Assembly: GCA_964385235.1 (NCBI GenBank)
Contig: CAYLOD010000046.1
Span: 1-14,908 of the forward strand
Direction of reading: 5' to 3'
Source: Pseudoruminococcus sp964385235
GTDB taxonomy: Bacteria > Bacillota > Clostridia > Oscillospirales > Acutalibacteraceae
DNA: 14,908 bases
The stretch's first letter is position 1; every line of letters starts with the position of its first letter. Below are positions 13,718 to 14,908 of this stretch, piece by piece. Under the pieces are notes generated by a model that made no database searches, was not told where the DNA came from, and saw nothing but the letters and a program-made list of their open reading frames with translations. A program made the translations under genes and the position numbers.

Positions 13718-14545
13718 TTATTCCGTGACGTCCGTGGAAGCCGCCAGTTCCGTTTGTGTTTCATAATCCGCGATACGTTCTTTCAGCCGTTCAATGGTAG
13801 CGGAGAGCGCCTGCGAACCTAATACCATGCGCAGCGGCGCGGGATTTTTATCCGTACTTTCTATAATCCGCTGTGCCATTTTTGCCGGATCGCCGGGAGC
13901 CAGCCCTTTGGAAGCGTCCAGCATATTGAGAAAGCCGTGACAGCTTTCATACTCCGGCATGAGATTTGCCACCTTAGCACTGCCGTAGCGGAACTCCGTC
14001 CTCGCGCCGCCCGGCTCAACTATTGTCACTCCTATATTAAACTGTGCCACTTCCTGAGCCACGGACTCACAGAAGCCCTCAATGCCGAACTTTGTGGCAT
14101 GGTACATTGAATTAGCAGGATACGCTACCTGTCCGCCGTAACTTGAAATCTGAATAATCCGTCCGCCGCCCTGTTTGCGCATATATGGGATAGCGGATTT
14201 AATTAGTTGTATAGCTCCGGTCAGGTTCGTAGCTATTATGTGGTCGATTTGTTCATCGGACAGTTCCTCGGCGCAGCCGAACAAGCCGTAACCGGCGTTG
14301 GATACCACCACATCGACTTTACCGTGCTTTTCAAAAGCGGCTGCTACTGTTTTCTGCACCGCCGTAACATCGGTCACGTCGAGAATCCGGCAGTCGAAGT
14401 TTTCAGGATACTCGTTTATCAGATTTTGGACCTTGCCCTTGTTTCGGACTGTGCCAACGACGTTTTCTCCCTTTTCCAAAAGCTGTTTTGTCATTTCATA
14501 GCCGAATCCGCTGGATACTCCGGTAATAAGCCATGTTTTGCTCAT
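13718..14545 (-). CDS. Classical short-chain dehydrogenase/reductase (17beta-HSD-like SDR)
   Basis: This 275-residue NAD(P)-dependent oxidoreductase has a Rossmann fold with TGVSSGFG (8-15), LDVTD (55-59), NAG (83-85), the structural Asn107 in ATNLTG, Ser135 in QISSYGG, the YHATK motif (Tyr148, Lys152) and EPGG (177-180). TGxSSGFG and the long C-terminal segment resemble the 17beta-hydroxysteroid-dehydrogenase-like SDR group common in Firmicutes; that does not mean a steroid substrate. Arg34 in TVRNKGK suggests NADPH preference. The ATG has GAGGAGG (14554-14560) eight bases upstream, and the gap to the preceding CMD-family stop is 23 bases. It lies in an operon with two flavodoxins and an aldo/keto reductase. 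Confidence 0.94.
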   Translation of the reverse strand: MSKTWLITGVSSGFGYEMTKQLLEKGENVVGTVRNKGKVQNLINEYPENFDCRILDVTDVTAVQKTVAAAFEKHGKVDVVVSNAGYGLFGCAEELSDEQIDHIIATNLTGAIQLIKSAIPYMRKQGGGRIIQISSYGGQVAYPANSMYHATKFGIEGFCESVAQEVAQFNIGVTIVEPGGARTEFRYGSAKVANLMPEYESCHGFLNMLDASKGLAPGDPAKMAQRIIESTDKNPAPLRMVLGSQALSATIERLKERIADYETQTELAASTDVTE

Positions 14546-14568
14546 ATTGTTTTCCTCCTCGTTTAGAT

Positions 14569-14908
14569 TTATTGTTTTGCGGCGTCATTTACGCACCGCA
14601 GGGCGTTCAGGCTTCTCGGATAGCCGATATAGGGCAGACACTGGGAAATGATTTTGATCAGAAATGTCTTATCGTTTCCAATCCTCATATTTGCCGCGGC
14701 GTGGGAGGTGAGCTGAGGCTCACAGCCGCCCTGCGCGGCAAGAAAACAAAAAGTTATCATCTCCCGCTGCTTGTAGTCAAGACCTGTACGGGTGTAATAG
14801 TCCCCAAAGCAGTTGTCCGCAAGCCAGTAGTTGATGTGGCGGCTCTCCTCCGGACCTGACTGCCAGAAGTTACGCAATCCCACGCCGAAGATGTCAACCT
14901 GCGCCTGT
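14569..14908 (-). CDS. Carboxymuconolactone decarboxylase (CMD/AhpD-like) family protein, 5' part missing
   Basis: The reading frame runs off the right edge; at least 112 residues are present, reading back to AQVDIFG before the GLRNFWQSG segment. A GTG at 14881-14883 is inside the frame and need not be the start. The best motif is FCFLAAQGGCEPQLTSHAAA, matching the Cys-x(n)-His active-site helix of the CMD family second domain, followed by NMRIG and the LPYIGYPRSLNALRCV helix near the end. Most such proteins next to SDR/AKR genes have two CMD domains (~250 residues), so half is probably outside. AhpD-type members are thiol-dependent peroxidase partners; other members are decarboxylases, and many are uncharacterised. 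It is the first visible gene of the redox operon. Confidence 0.88.
   Translation of the reverse strand, partial: QAQVDIFGVGLRNFWQSGPEESRHINYWLADNCFGDYYTRTGLDYKQREMITFCFLAAQGGCEPQLTSHAAANMRIGNDKTFLIKIISQCLPYIGYPRSLNALRCVNDAAKQ

Noticed and set aside
11505..14908. Recent horizontal transfer of the redox operon
   Set aside because: No integrase, tRNA scar, repeat or obvious composition break is visible; composition was not computed.
1..14908. CRISPR array, tRNA, rRNA, IS element or prophage genes
   Set aside because: No regularly spaced repeats, cloverleaf-type sequence, transposase or phage-like frame was found on reading both strands.

Overview
The window looks like chromosome from an anaerobic, low-to-moderate GC member of the Clostridia, probably a gut Oscillospiraceae/Ruminococcus-type bacterium. 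The signs are AT-rich intergenic spacers with near-consensus sigma-A promoters, AGGAGG-type ribosome binding sites, TTG starts, a Gram-positive VanW/PG-binding envelope protein, a lipobox lipoprotein, and a MetA carrying the acetyl-CoA-type Glu111. The genus is inference. I see no rRNA, tRNA, CRISPR array, IS element or phage gene.

Left part (1-5840): an intracellular GH13 alpha-glucan hydrolase (minus, consensus promoter, own terminator); the ribosome-associated GTPase HflX (minus), followed downstream by a hairpin-rich spacer; then, divergently, a membrane-anchored VanW-family envelope protein (plus). VanW and the convergent glycosyltransferase share one bidirectional terminator at 5810-5838.

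Middle part (5855-8784): a minus-strand unit with its own promoter encodes a polytopic LPG-synthase-TM/flippase-like protein and a GT2 glycosyltransferase. Between them lies a previously uncalled, decayed GT2 gene (6833-7305): an intact N-terminus, a large internal deletion, a frame change and three in-frame stops. The unit probably makes or modifies a surface glycolipid or polymer. The spacer upstream (8439-8784) holds divergent promoters around a short coding-like remnant (8540-8686).

Plus-strand pair (8839-11175): a six-TM HD-GYP phosphodiesterase with all metal-binding motifs, then metA with its own promoter and a strong terminator. Each appears separately promoted, so adjacency need not mean joint function.

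Right part (11505-14908, minus): a tightly packed redox operon whose promoter is off the right edge. In transcription order it encodes a carboxymuconolactone-decarboxylase-family protein (5' end cut), a classical SDR, a cytosolic flavodoxin, an aldo/keto reductase and a second flavodoxin that is a secreted lipoprotein. Two start sites have Shine-Dalgarno sequences overlapping the previous stop codon, so translation is probably coupled. The paralogous inside/outside flavodoxin pair with two NAD(P)H oxidoreductases is the best candidate for an under-described system here, perhaps reduction or detoxification at both faces of the membrane; that role is inferred.
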